Assembly (NCBI RefSeq): GCF_000372725.1
Contig: NW_005195508.1
Location: 318,372-382,371 of the forward strand
DNA: 64,000 nt
Source: Emiliania huxleyi CCMP1516
Lineage: Eukaryota > Haptophyta > Isochrysidales > Noelaerhabdaceae
Direction of reading: 5' to 3'
Every line of letters starts with the position of its first letter. The first letter of the stretch is position 1. Shown piece by piece: positions 31,244 through 41,430 of the stretch. The position numbers and the translations under genes are program-made. The notes under the pieces were generated by a model. The model did no database searches, was not told the DNA's origin, and was given only the letters and a program-made list of their open reading frames with translations.

Positions 31244-31439
31244 CACCTATCATCTCACTGGGAGACGTCGGCGGTGAACCGGTGATGGCGGTGTGGATCG
31301 AGCCGAGCTACACCACGGTACAAGACTCAAGACCACAAACAAGAGGTAGAGGCGCGCTAGAGCGGCATCCGGGACAGGTCTGATGCACTACCTCACTCTG
31401 GGCCTGAGATCATCGAGACAGAAGCGTAGGATGTGTCGG

Positions 31440-32420
31440 ATTTCGGGTTGTTTTCGTCGTTTGTTTGTACATACACGGTGGCGAGTCCAAACTCAGTTTC
31501 GAAACGCAGGCCCATACGGTGTCTAGACCCGGCCCGCCAAGTCCCAAGAAAGAATTTCCACCCGGGCCGCGCCCGGGCGCGGCGTCGGGCGTGTACGGTG
31601 TAGACTGTACCGCGTCAGTACTGGGCTGGGTTTTTAGGCATTGTGGGGTTGGCACTCCCATCGACCCTCATGACCTCCTACGGTCTCTGAGATGGACACC
31701 AGTGGGTGTGGGACCACAGCCAGGATACACTCGAAGGCTGGGTAAGAAGTAGAGGTCGATACTCGACGCGTCCCACATGGTCTGTGTGTCGCTGTCTGCA
31801 CGCTGTCGACAGGACGTCGAGCGACACCGGTGGCAGTGCCACCCAGGAGTGGTCGGGCGGTCTCCCATTATGAGAGAGCCACCATGTGATCCGTATGATG
31901 ATTCCTGACAACCGCCTCGCAGTCAATTTGTGACACAGTTCCCGCTCTGAGAGGAGCTGCGGGTCAGTTCGACAGCTGGAGCTGTGTCGCCGGCGTGCGG
32001 CGGCCTGCCTCCGGAGCGCGGAGGTGCCTCTGAGGTGGACATTTTTTGGTCACCGTGCGAGAGGAACGCGTTCGAATTTTCATTCACTCCGGAACTTCAA
32101 CTTCGCACGCGCACCGGCCAGGGCTACAATAGTGCCAGTGAGGCGGAGGCGCGAGTTTCCCAATCTTCCTACTCCCCGTGTACCCAGCCACGTAGACCGC
32201 GTGTAGCGTGTAGTCCGTGTACCATACGCAAAAAAAAGACTCAGACTGTGTTATACGACCTACTGACTGACGCCAGGGCCCAGTGTGCCTCAAGTGTGGA
32301 CTTGAAGTCAGAATGTGTGGGGTGTCGGACTTCGGTCGTTTATTTGTACATATACACGGTGGCGAGTCCAAACTCAGCCCATAGAGCATAGTGCCTAGAC
32401 CGTAGACCCGGCCGCCGGCC
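31440..32420. repeat. Pair of about 100-bp direct repeats enclosing a gene-free 0.9-kb segment
   Basis: TACACGGTGGCGAGTCCAAA and flanking bases occur at 31474-31496 and 32350-32372, with further matches on both sides (GTCGGA.TTCGG upstream; TAGACC..GACCCGGCC downstream). No coding sequence recognised between them; family unknown. Confidence 0.55.
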
Positions 32421-32516
32421 GCGCGATAGCCGATACGGCGAGAGACACCGACCGAGAGAGAGAGGCGTGTGTCGCCTCCCACAAAATACAGACACAGAGT
32501 ACGACGCCACGTGGCG

Positions 32517-33394
32517 TCAGTGGGCGAGGGGCGCCGAGATTTGGCTCCCGGTGGAGACCTGGACGGGCGGAGGCACGACGAGGAAGGAGGCCCAGTCCGA
32601 GGGCGTGTTCGGGAGCAGGCCCATCGTGTTCATCTTGTACAGCGCGCCGCTCATCGCGAGGAGGTTGAGGACGACAAAGGTGGCCTGGGGTGTGGGCAAG
32701 GCGGGCAAGGGTCGGCGCCCGAGAGGGGGGACCCGCCGCCCCAGCGCCTCTTCCTCCCTCCCACAGCCCCCACGCTCGCCAGGCTCGCACCTTGGCCATC
32801 AGCAGCGCGCCTCGCATGGTCGCGTCCGCCTTCGGGTCCGCGAAGGGCTTGAACTGCTTGTTGACGTTCAGCGCCGAGTTGATTGGGTTGTAGACTGCGA
32901 CAGCACGCCGCCGGCACGTGAGGAGAGGGTGGGCGAGGCACAGCAGAGGTGGCGGTGGTGGAGGTGGTGGAGAAAGGGGTGGCGCACCCGCGTAGCCCGT
33001 CATCATGATGGAGAAGGGGTGCACCCCGCTCCCCGACATCCACAGCATGAAGGCCGTCATCATGAAGGACTTTGCCGGCGCCCATGCGGTCTCCTTTGCT
33101 TTCTGAGGCGGTGCGGGCGCCGCGGTGGAGCGGGGCGGTGGGCTCACGGCGGCGGCGCGCGGGAAGTTAGGCCGCGCGCCTTGAGCTTCAGCGCCGCCAT
33201 GTCGAAGCTCCTCTTCTCGGTCAGCTTTGTGTCCTGCGGCGCACACAGGGCGAGGCTCACAGGCGGCGGCGCAGGAGCCGCGGGCGCCAGCGAGCTCGCA
33301 CGTGCTCTTCCCGGTACGTCTCCGAGTACCCGGGCGGGTCGCAGAGGTCCTTGCCAGAGCAGTCCGCCAAGTCGACCGCCCACCGGCGCGGCAT
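32517..33394 (-). CDS. EMC4: ER membrane protein complex subunit 4 (EMC4)
   Basis: EMC4/TMEM85 subunit of the insertase that places tail-anchored and multipass proteins in the ER membrane. From ATG 33394: MPRRWAVDLADCSGKDLCDP, PGYSETYREEH, then DTKLTEKRSFDMAALKLK, KAKETAWAPAKSFMMTAFML, WMSGSGVHPFSIMMTGYA (first TM, family hallmark), VYNPINSALNVNKQFKPFAD, ATMRGALLMAK, ATFVVLNLLAMSGALYKMNT (second TM), MGLLPNTPSDWASFLV (hallmark), stop 32517. Five exons; the intron 33103-33179 has a GC donor (CTCAAG|GCGCGC...CCTCAG), the others are GT-AG. Length of about 165 residues is normal for the family. Confidence 0.92.
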
Positions 33395-33878
33395 TTGACG
33401 AGAGCGGTGGCCAACAGCAGCCGAGAGCGTGTAGGCGCGGCGCTCGCAACAGCAGCCGAGAGAATAAGAATTTGGCGTGCCCACTGGCACTAACACAGGT
33501 ACGCCCATCCCTCCCTTGGGTTGTCTGTTTTCTTTCTTTTAGGTACACCTAAGAAACCAGCTTGGCACTTCTCCATCCCTCCTTTTTTGTTTTAATTTAT
33601 TTCGCTGGGAAGTACGCAAACATCCCAGGGCGAGGGCAGCTGAGGGTGGTGAGACGTGGGAGGGTTCAATGGGGGCGGGACCACCTGCCCAAGCTCCCGT
33701 AGTGAGGATGTTAAGGCTCCCCTCGAGGAGTAAGGAAAAAGAAACGCGGCGGTGCCCTTCTACATGCGGTGCGGCAGTCTGGGCAAAGCGAAATGAGGGG
33801 ACAGGATCCCGAACGTGATACCGATTGCTAATACCCGTGCCCATAATTATAGGTCAGGGCGCTGGTGCTTCCCCGACG
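33395..33878. other. Divergent intergenic region between EMC4 and the SNF2 gene
   Basis: Likely carries both promoters. No motif stands out; no gene recognised. Confidence 0.4.
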
Positions 33879-36800
33879 ATGCCCCCCGACGCGCACCTCG
33901 ATGCCGGCTCCGCACGAGCCCGGCTGTATGCCTACCGCCACCTGAATCGCGGCTTGGCGCCGCCCGCTGCTGTCTGGCAAGCAACCGGGGCGGTGGCCAC
34001 CCCTAGCATGAGCGCCGCGGAGTGCTCCCCCGCCGCGCTCGCCGCGGCCGCCGCCTCCGCCGACGAGGCGCTGCTCGAGCGGCTGCGCGAGAGGCAGCGG
34101 CAGGTGCGAGTCGTCCCCGCCGGCCTGCCGCAGCCCGTCCAGGTGCAGCTGGCACTGGAGCGGCCGCTCGCGGGGCTGATCGCGATGCAGCGCCGGCTGC
34201 GCGCCGAGGTCCTCTCCCACGCCGACGGCTCCGCGCTCCTCGACGACGCCGACGCCGCTCTGCGCTTGGTGCGGCCGCGCCGGCCGAGGCGCGCGCACTG
34301 CAGCAAGGAGGGGGGGGGAGGGGCTCAGGTGGGGCTCGGCCGCCGATTGAGGTTCGGGAGTGACGCTTCAGGCAGCCCCGCGAGGCGCGCGAGGCGGAGC
34401 GGCTCGAGCGGAAGCGGCTCGCCGACGCCGAAGCTCGGAAGAGGCGGTCGCGGGACAACTTTTTTGCAAAGCTGCTGTACCACGCGGACGAGTTCAAAGC
34501 CTTCCACAGAGAGCTACGCGCCCCCGCGGGGCTGCGGGGGCGGGAGCGTGAGGCCAGCTCACCACCCCGCTGCTGTGGCCAGGCATCCTCGCCGACGAGA
34601 TGGGGCTGGGCAAGACCATCCAGACGATCGCCCTGCTCGGCGAGACCTAGCCGAGACCTAGCCTAGACACAGCAGAGACACAGCAGAGACACAGCAGAGA
34701 CACAGCAGAGACACAGCAGAGACACAGCAGAGACACAGCAGAGACACAGCAGAGACACAGCCGAGACACAGCCGAGACACAGCCGAGACACAGCAGAGAC
34801 ACAGCAGAGACACAGCCGAGACCCAGCCGCGCGGCCGGCACAGCGCGCGCGTGAGGCGTGAGCAGCGAGAGGCGTGAGCAGCGAGAGGTGTGAGCAGGCT
34901 ACCTGATGGAGGTGAAGAAGCTGGCCGGCCCCTTCCTCGTCATCGTCCCTCTCGCCGTTCTCTCAAACTGGCAACTCGAGCTCGCGCGCTGGCTGCCGTC
35001 CGCAACGGCGTGCATCTACAAGGGCGCGCCCGAGGCGCGCGGCATATCTCCCCCTATCTCCCCATTTCCCCATATCTCCCCATATCTCCCCATATCTCGC
35101 GCCCGAGGTGCGGCGCGACCTCTTCGAGAAGGAGATGGCCGAAGGCAGGCTGCTCGAGGACGGGTCGCCCCCCTTCAACGTGGCCGTGACGACGTGCGTC
35201 CTCTTCCTAGACACTTCCTAGACACTTCCTAGACACCTCCTTCAACGTGGCCGTGACGACGTGCGTCCTCTTCCTAGACACTTCCTAGACACTTCCTAGA
35301 CACCTCCTTCAACGTGGCCGTGACGACGTGCGTCCTCTTCCTAGACACTTCCTAGACACTTCCTAGACACCTCCTAGACACTTCCTTCAACGTGGCCGTG
35401 ACGACGTGCGCGCTACACACGCGGCGGGGCCGGAGGGGGGGGGGGGGCAGGCGCGGGCTCACGGCGCGCGCCTGCCACTGCAGGTACGAGCTCATCATGA
35501 AGGACAAGCAGCGGCTCAAGAGGTTCGCCTACCAGTACATCATCATCGACGAGGGGCACCGCATGAAGAACGCCGCCTCCAAGCTCTCCGCCACGCTCAT
35601 GCAGTACGAGAGCGCGCACCGCGTCCTCCTCACCGGCACGCCCCTCCAAAACAACCTGCACGAGCTCTGGGCGCTGCTCAACTTTTTGCTGCCCAAGATC
35701 TTCGCCTCGGCCGACTCGTTCGAGACGTGGTTCTCGGCGCCGCTCGCCGAGCGCGCGGGCGGCGCGTCGGCGCAGGAGGAGATGGCGATGAACGAGGAGG
35801 AGTCACTGCTCGTCATCAACCGGCTGCACCAGGTATGGGGAGATATGGGGAGATATGGGGAGGAGTCACTGCTCGTCATCAACCGGCTGCACCAGGTATG
35901 GGGAGATATGGGGAGATATGGGGAGGAGTCACTGCTCGTCATCAACCGGCTGCACCAGGTATGGGGAGATATGGGGAGATATGGGGAGGAGTCACTGCTC
36001 GTCATCAACCGGCTGCACCAGGTATGGGGAGATATGGGGAGATATGGGGAGGAGTCACTGCTCGTCATCAACCGGCTGCACCAGGCTCTCCCTCGGCTCT
36101 CCCTCGGCTCTCCCTCGGCTCTCCTTAAGCCTCTCCCTCGGCCGTACCTCGGCCATACCTCGGCCATACCTCGGCCATACCTCGGCCGTGCCTCGGCCGT
36201 GCCTCGGCCATACCTCGGCCATACCTAGGCCGTGCCTCGGCCGTACCTAGGCCGTACCTCGGCCGTGCCTCGGCCATGCCGCGGCCATACCTCGGCCATA
36301 CCTCGGCCATACCTCGGCCATACCTCGGCCATACCTAGGCCGTGCCTCGGCCGTACCTCGGCCATACCTAGGCCGTGCCTCGGCCGTACCTCGGCCGTAC
36401 CTCGGCCATACCTCGCTGCCCCGCCCGAGGTGCTGCGCCCCTTTCTGCTGCGGCGGCTCAAGTCGGACGTCGAGGCGCAGCTGCCCGACAAGGCGGAGTA
36501 CGTGGTCAAGTGCGAGCTGTCGCCGATGCAGAAGCTCATGTACCGCCAGATCCAGGACCAGGGCCTCTGCTCGGTCGGCGCGGCCGGGCAGCTCAAGGTG
36601 TCCGGACTCAACAACGTCGAGATGCAGCTGCGCAAGGCCGCCAGCCGCCTCCTCCCTTCCGCCCCCTCCCTCCCCGCCCCCGCCGCCTCACCTCCCTCCC
36701 CGCCCTCCCCACCCCCCCCCTAGCTCGCCTCCCCTCGCCGCGGCGCAGGTCTGCAACCACCCATACCTCTTCTTCTCCCCCGAGCAGCTCGACCAGCTCG

Positions 36801-38584
36801 GCGACGACGCGAACCTGCTCTGGCGCAGCTCGGGCAAGTTCGAGCTCCTCGACCGCATCCTGCCAAAGCTGCAGGCGCTCGGCCACCGCGGGAGGGGCGT
36901 ACGACGTTCGGAGGAGTCATCACTCAGTCACGAACAGGCGCTCGGCCACCGCGTGCTCATCTTCTCGCAGATGGTGCAGCTGATGGACCTGCTCGAGCTC
37001 TGCTTCATATTATATTATATCATATTATATTCTATTATAGGTGCAGCTGATGGACCTGCTCGAGCTCCACTTCATATTAGATTATATTATATTCTATTAT
37101 ATTATAGGTGCAGCTGATGGACCTGCTCGAGCTCTAATTAAACTGGGGCCACAACAAGCACCTCGGCCTGGAGGGGGCCGGGACGCCGCAAAGACCCCCC
37201 CCCCCCCCCTGCCTTGCGCGTGGCGCAGGTGCAGCACGAGGAGCTGCCCGAGTGGCTCCGCCAGGCGGAGACGCTGCGCAAGGAGGCGGAGGAGGAGGCG
37301 GCGAGGGGAGGGGGCGAGGACAAAGAGCTGCTTCTCGACGGCCCGCGCGTCAAGGCGACCCCTCCCGAGATTACCCGAGATTGCCCGAGATTACCCGAGA
37401 TTGCCCGAGATTACCCGAGACTGCCCGAGACTGCCCGAGATTACCCGAGACTACCCGAGACTGCCCGAGACTGCCCGGGATTACCCGAGACTACCCGAGA
37501 TCGCCCGAGATCGCCCGAGATCGCCCGAGATTGCCCGAGACTGCCCGAGATTACCCGAGACTACCCGAGAGTACCCGAGACTGCCCGAGATTACCCGAGA
37601 CTACCCGAGAGTACCCGAGACTGCCCGAGACTACCCGAGACTACCCGAGACTGCCCGAGACTACCCGAGACTACCCGAGACTGCCCGAGAGGGCGTCACC
37701 CTCCCTCCCCTCGAGGGGGTTGGCAGGCACCCTCTCTCACGCCCGTCCACACACGCGCACCCCCTGACCCCCTCGCCGCCGGCCGTGTGCGCAGGAGCGA
37801 GTGTCGTACGTCGGCCAGACGGACCGCGAGTTCACTCGCGAGCTGCTCGCCGAGGCGCGCGAGGAGGACGAGGCGGCGGGGCGGCGGCGGAAGCGCAAGC
37901 CCGCAGACGCGCCGGCCGCCGAGGGGGGCGGCGGTGCGGAGGGGGGCGGCAGCAAGGGCAAGCGAGCCAAGCGGCCGAGCGAGGAGGGGGGCGGCAGCCG
38001 CGAGGGGGGGAGGGAGAGGGACCAGCCCCTCGCGCGGCGGGCCGGGCTGCCCCCGGCGGACGCGGCGACGACGGAGCGGCTGAAGAAGCTGCTCACGGCC
38101 GTCTCCAAGACGCTGCGCGGCGGGCGCAAGGTCGCGGAGCTGTTCCTGCTGCTGCCGACCGAGGAGGAGGCGCCGGGCTACTACGGCCTCATCAAGCGGC
38201 CGGTGAGCAGCAGCTGGATGAAGGGGAGTGCTAACCCTAACCCTAGCGCTAACCCTGACCCTAACCCTGACCGTAGGTGAGCATCAGCTCAATGAAGGAG
38301 TACGTGCGCGCCGGCGCGACGCTCCAGGCTCGCCTCGCCTCGCCCTGCCTTCCTTCCCCCCCTCGTCGCCCGGCCACGGCACGCGAGACGGCGGCCCGTC
38401 CCGCGCGCAGGAGCTCGACGAGGCGTTCGCCACTATGGTTGCCAACGCGAAGCGCTACAACGACGAGGGGTCGCAGGTCGCCGCCGACGCGGACGTGCTT
38501 GGCACCGCCTACGCCGACGGACGCGCCAGGCTCTTTGCGGATGCGGCAAAGCTGGAGCCGCTCCCGAGAGGAGGGGGGCGCTGA
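33879..38584 (+). CDS. SNF2-family chromatin remodeller, BRM/STH1 type, two conserved segments missing
   Basis: ATPase of SWI/SNF-type complexes. From ATG 33879: QLQ-like segment ([19 protein letters not shown]), HSA domain (34371-34526: [27 protein letters not shown]), motif [81 protein letters not shown] (DEGH), [96 protein letters not shown], then [10 protein letters not shown] and a C-terminal bromodomain ([44 protein letters not shown]). The stretch between HSA and motif I, and helicase motifs from LRLDG through the arginine-finger motif VI and SnAC, are absent (around 34530-34590 and 37135-37215). Introns are dense with tandem repeats. Either misassembly/collapse or a damaged gene. Confidence 0.82.
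34664..34830. repeat. 11-bp minisatellite intron (CAGAGACACAG)
   Basis: About 14 units of CAGAGACACAG with CCG variants fill the intron after ..TIALLGE and before [10 protein letters not shown]. Confidence 0.9.
35172..35402. repeat. Tandem copies of an exon edge plus 11-bp spacer units
   Basis: TTCAACGTGGCCGTGACGAC (coding FNVAVTT) occurs four times, separated by CTAGACACTTC units of 11 bp. The donor GTGCGTCC (or GTGCGCGC in the last copy) sits in each copy; splicing any copy to CTGCAG|GTACGAG gives VAVTTYELIMKD. Confidence 0.85.
35808..36088. repeat. Tandem copies of an exon end and its intron start
   Basis: Exact copies of GAGTCACTGCTCGTCATCAA.. (coding [12 protein letters not shown]) alternate with GTATGGGGAGATATGGGGAG spacers, five exon-edge copies in all. 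Each copy offers a donor (CACCAG|GTATGG) and an acceptor-like GGGGAG. Confidence 0.9.
36085..36415. repeat. 11-bp minisatellites (GCTCTCCCTCG, CTCGGCCATAC) in intron
   Basis: GCTCTCCCTCG units, then about 27 copies of CTCGGCCATAC/CTCGGCCGTAC/GTGC variants, ending at acceptor CCCGAG|GTGCTGCGC before [12 protein letters not shown]. Confidence 0.9.
36974..37134. repeat. Triplicated exon edge with 67-bp AT-rich intron-like units
   Basis: GTGCAGCTGATGGACCTGCT.. (27 bp, coding VQLMDLLEL) occurs at 36974, 37041 and 37108. The two intervals of exactly 67 bp run GTGCAG...TATTATAG, so each can be spliced out as a GT-AG intron that begins with the exon copy. Confidence 0.9.
37366..37692. repeat. 11-bp minisatellite intron (CGAGATTACCC)
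   Basis: About 30 units of CGAGATTACCC and CGAGACTGCCC variants fill the intron between GPRVK and [13 protein letters not shown]. Confidence 0.95.
38203..38298 (+). other. 74-bp GT-AG intron with telomere-like repeats, starting with a copy of the next exon
   Basis: The intron 38203-38276 begins GTGAGCAGCAGCTGGATGAA and the next exon begins GTGAGCATCAGCTCAATGAA (22 bp compared, 3 differences). Between them lie CTAACCCTAACCCTAG and CTGACCCTAACCCTGACC, like CCCTAA telomere units. Splicing yields [15 protein letters not shown] in the bromodomain. Confidence 0.85.
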
Positions 38585-38991
38585 GGCGGGGGCGCGCGGC
38601 CGTGGGCGTTCGATCTCTACGTTTCGCGTCTCGGCTGCGACTCTCCAGGGGCGCGCCGCGGACAGGCACGCTTGTGTACAGCAGCAGAGAGAAAGCAGAG
38701 GACTGTAGGCAGAGCGGAGGGGAAGAATGTTGGTCAGTATTTTGTTTACTAGATCTATCTCCTTGCGATTCTTCAGTTTCTGGGCGCTTGAGTCTCTCCA
38801 CACAAACCGCAACCGCATGTGCAGCCGCGGCGCCCCCCGCCCCGGGTGCGAGCCCGTGCGGCGCGCGCGATCTCTCTCGAGACGGGAGATGCGCGTCTCG
38901 CGGACAGATGGGAGATCTGATCGCATCGTTCTCGAACGTCGAGGACGAACTCGAGAGGTACGGCTTTGCCCCTGCTAGCACGAGAAGGCGT
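38585..38991. other. Intergenic between convergent genes
   Basis: 3' flank of the SNF2 gene; no gene recognised. Confidence 0.4.
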
Positions 38992-39516
38992 TCATCGCCA
39001 ACTTGAGGGCGTCCACCTTGTCGTCCGTGCAGTTACTTGCGGCGCTTGGCGCGTGGCACGTCGTTGGTGTCGCCGCTCGCCGGGCAGCACGCCCGTGATC
39101 AGGCGCTTCTTGCTGGGCATGAATGTCGCGACCGCCGATTCAGGGTCAGGCTTCATCTGCAGCTCAAGTGCTTCCTTGATCAGCTCATCCACTACCTCGT
39201 TGCGCTCCTGCATAGCCTTGAGTTGGCGATGAATGGAGGGGGGCAGCATAATACATTGCGCTCCGGCGGAGGGGGGCAGCAACGAGACGAGCGGGAAGCG
39301 CACGAGCGGCATTACGCGGCTGGCCGTTTCGTCCGTGTGGCCTGGGAGCGACAAATAGCCCACGGCGTGCTCGAGGACTGCGGTCTCGTTCTCGACGACA
39401 AGGTTGCTTGCTCGAGCACCATCGAGTGTGTCGCGGACGTCACGAGCCTGTTCGAGCTCGACGCTGCCGGTCACCGTGCCGCAGACGGTGATCTTGCCCT
39501 CCGTGGCAACGCGCAT
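38992..39516 (-). CDS. Unrecognised protein
   Basis: From ATG 39516, 174 residues: MRVATEGKITVCGTVTGSVE, LEQARDVRDTLDGARASNLV, VENETAVLEHAVGYLSLPGH, LKAMQERNEVVDELIKEALE. Composition is balanced rather than low complexity, and codon use fits coding DNA. The tail after FMPSKKRLITGVLPGERRHQ turns Arg/Thr-rich and may be intron or 3' untranslated. The frame is open further upstream but becomes Cys/Arg/Trp-rich and looks non-coding. No domain recognised. Confidence 0.45.
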   Translation of the reverse strand: MRVATEGKITVCGTVTGSVELEQARDVRDTLDGARASNLVVENETAVLEHAVGYLSLPGHTDETASRVMPLVRFPLVSLLPPSAGAQCIMLPPSIHRQLKAMQERNEVVDELIKEALELQMKPDPESAVATFMPSKKRLITGVLPGERRHQRRATRQAPQVTARTTRWTPSSWR

Positions 39517-41430
39517 GGCGGCAAGGCCTCTTGCGTGCCCGCCCTTGTCACGCCGAAGACCAACCGACGTCGGACCGCGGTGAGACCCCGCCGCCCTCCG
39601 CGCCCGCCCGCGCCCGCAGCGTGAACACATACGCGCGTCCCTCATCGCACGGAAACATACGCGCCAGCCGCGCAGAAGCCCCACATGCAGCGCGCATTGG
39701 CATGCTCGCGCCCTGGGCCGCCGACGACCCGGTCGGGCGGGTTGCGCGGCCGCCGCACACCACCAGGCAGGCGCACAACCACCCGCAGCGCGCCGCAGCC
39801 CACCGCGCAGCCCTGCCAACCAGGCCTGCGCCTCCCAGCTGCACAAACAGGGCGCACAGCAGAGTACAGCACACAGCACACACCGGCGGCGCGCGCGCAG
39901 CACACGCAGACGCACGCGCGACCCCAACACGCACTCTCGTGCACAGCACGCGCGCGTCGCACGCCAGCGCAGCGCCACACACAGAGCACACTTCCCATCA
40001 GCAGCAGCAGGCCTGCCACAATCCACACCTCACACACGCGCGCGCACACTCCCCACTGCCGGCGCACGCATTGGGCGTCGCCGAGAGGAACCAACTGGTC
40101 TGAAGCTGACTCCTCAAGGCACCACGAGATGCCTGAGGGAGCGCTTGGCAGGCGCTCCCTCAGGCATCTTGACTCAAGTACAAGTTAGCTCCCCCCAGGC
40201 ATCAAGCTGGCCCTCCAGACATCAAGCTGGCTCCCTCCAGGCACCAATCCGAACCCCTCCAGGCATCAAGCTGACCCCAGGCATGAGCTGGCTGCATCTC
40301 GCGATATCTCGCTGCACCTCGCCAAATCTCGCCTCATACCGTCTAATCTCGCCTCATCCCGCCTCATCTCGCCTCATCCGTCCCCTCATCTCGCCTCATC
40401 TCGCCTCATCTCGCCCCATCTCGCCTCATCTCGCCTCATCCTCCTCACCTAGGCTACTCGACCGCGGTGGCCGAGATCGACCCGAGATTGACCCGAGATC
40501 GACCCGAGATCGACCCGAGATCGACCCAACGAAGCCCGGGGGGAGATTGACTCAACAAGGCCCCAAAGCCCCCTCTCTGGGGGACCCCTCCCCCCCCACC
40601 CCGAGTGTCCGTTTCGCGAGTCACCGATGGGGAGCGGGGGGGGGGGGGGTGCCAAAAACCAACAGGGGAGGCTGGGGAGGGGGGGGGTCCCCTCTGAAAA
40701 CAGCCCACCGCGGAGGGGTTTTGTCCCACAGGGTTTTACCCTCCGCGTGAGGATCGGCGCGGCGAGGGGGCAGGTTCGAATTCGCCGCGCAACATTTCAC
40801 CCCCACGGGACCCCGCCATCCCCCCCTCATGGTCCCACCACCTAGCACCCCAATCTTAGGCTTCGCACCCTCTCCTTGCGTGGTGTCCCCCGCTATGTGT
40901 CGCCGTCTTCGGGGCACGCAATCCTGTGTAGTCAGGGCAAGTGGGGGCGGGGGGCAGTCCCTTTGACGTATGTATCTCTGGGTTCTGTCCCTAGTCTCGG
41001 AGGGGGGCTTGAAGGTCAGAATATTTTATTTTTCCGGCTCCGCCCGGAGACGGGTCCGCTTGAGTGGTGATTAAGGTCAGGCAGCTGGTGGGTAGAGTAA
41101 AACTTCTAGCTCCACACACACAAAAGGTGGTGTGTGGGGCAAGGCCCCCAACGCCCAAGCGCCCGCGCCGCTGTACTGCCTATATCTACAGCAGTATATC
41201 TCGTAGGGCTTGCCCTGGCCTTGCCCACTTACGCCTCTTAGCTCTCCCCCCTGGCGCGCGCGGGGGATGTGCTCGCTCTGGCCTCTGCCTGGCCGCTTTT
41301 TTGCGGTCTTTGTACACGGCATACCAAAGAGAGAGGGCCGAGGCGTCGCTCGAGACCGGGAGGGTGTGTAAGCCGCTGCCGCGCCCTCTTCGACGGCCGA
41401 CGGCGGCGGGCGGCGCAAGCGCTGCGCTCT
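39517..41430. other. Gene-free region with hairpin and short tandem repeats
   Basis: Contains a perfect 18-bp-arm hairpin (40127-40144/40152-40169), CAGGCATCAAGCTGG-like repeats (40190-40285), TCTCGCCTCA 10-mers (40300-40445), GAGATCGACCC 11-mers (40468-40530), and G-tracts (40630-40650; 40676-40688). CACGCA-rich DNA at 39890-40060. No gene recognised. Confidence 0.6.
40127..40169. repeat. Perfect 18-bp inverted repeat (hairpin)
   Basis: Arms AGATGCCTGAGGGAGCGC and its complement around a 7-base loop TTGGCAG. Confidence 0.9.

Noticed and set aside
35808-37692. CRISPR-like arrays (regular repeats with spacers)
   Set aside because: The repeats are direct tandem units without unique spacers, in a eukaryotic gene's introns, and the longer repeated parts are exon sequence.
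37041-38234. 397-codon frame with [14 protein letters not shown] repeats
   Set aside because: Translation of the CGAGATTACCC intron minisatellite; the real exons at both ends are in other frames.
38231-38274. Chromosome end or telomere junction
   Set aside because: Only about seven degenerate CCCTAA-like units, inside an intron with coding exons on both sides.
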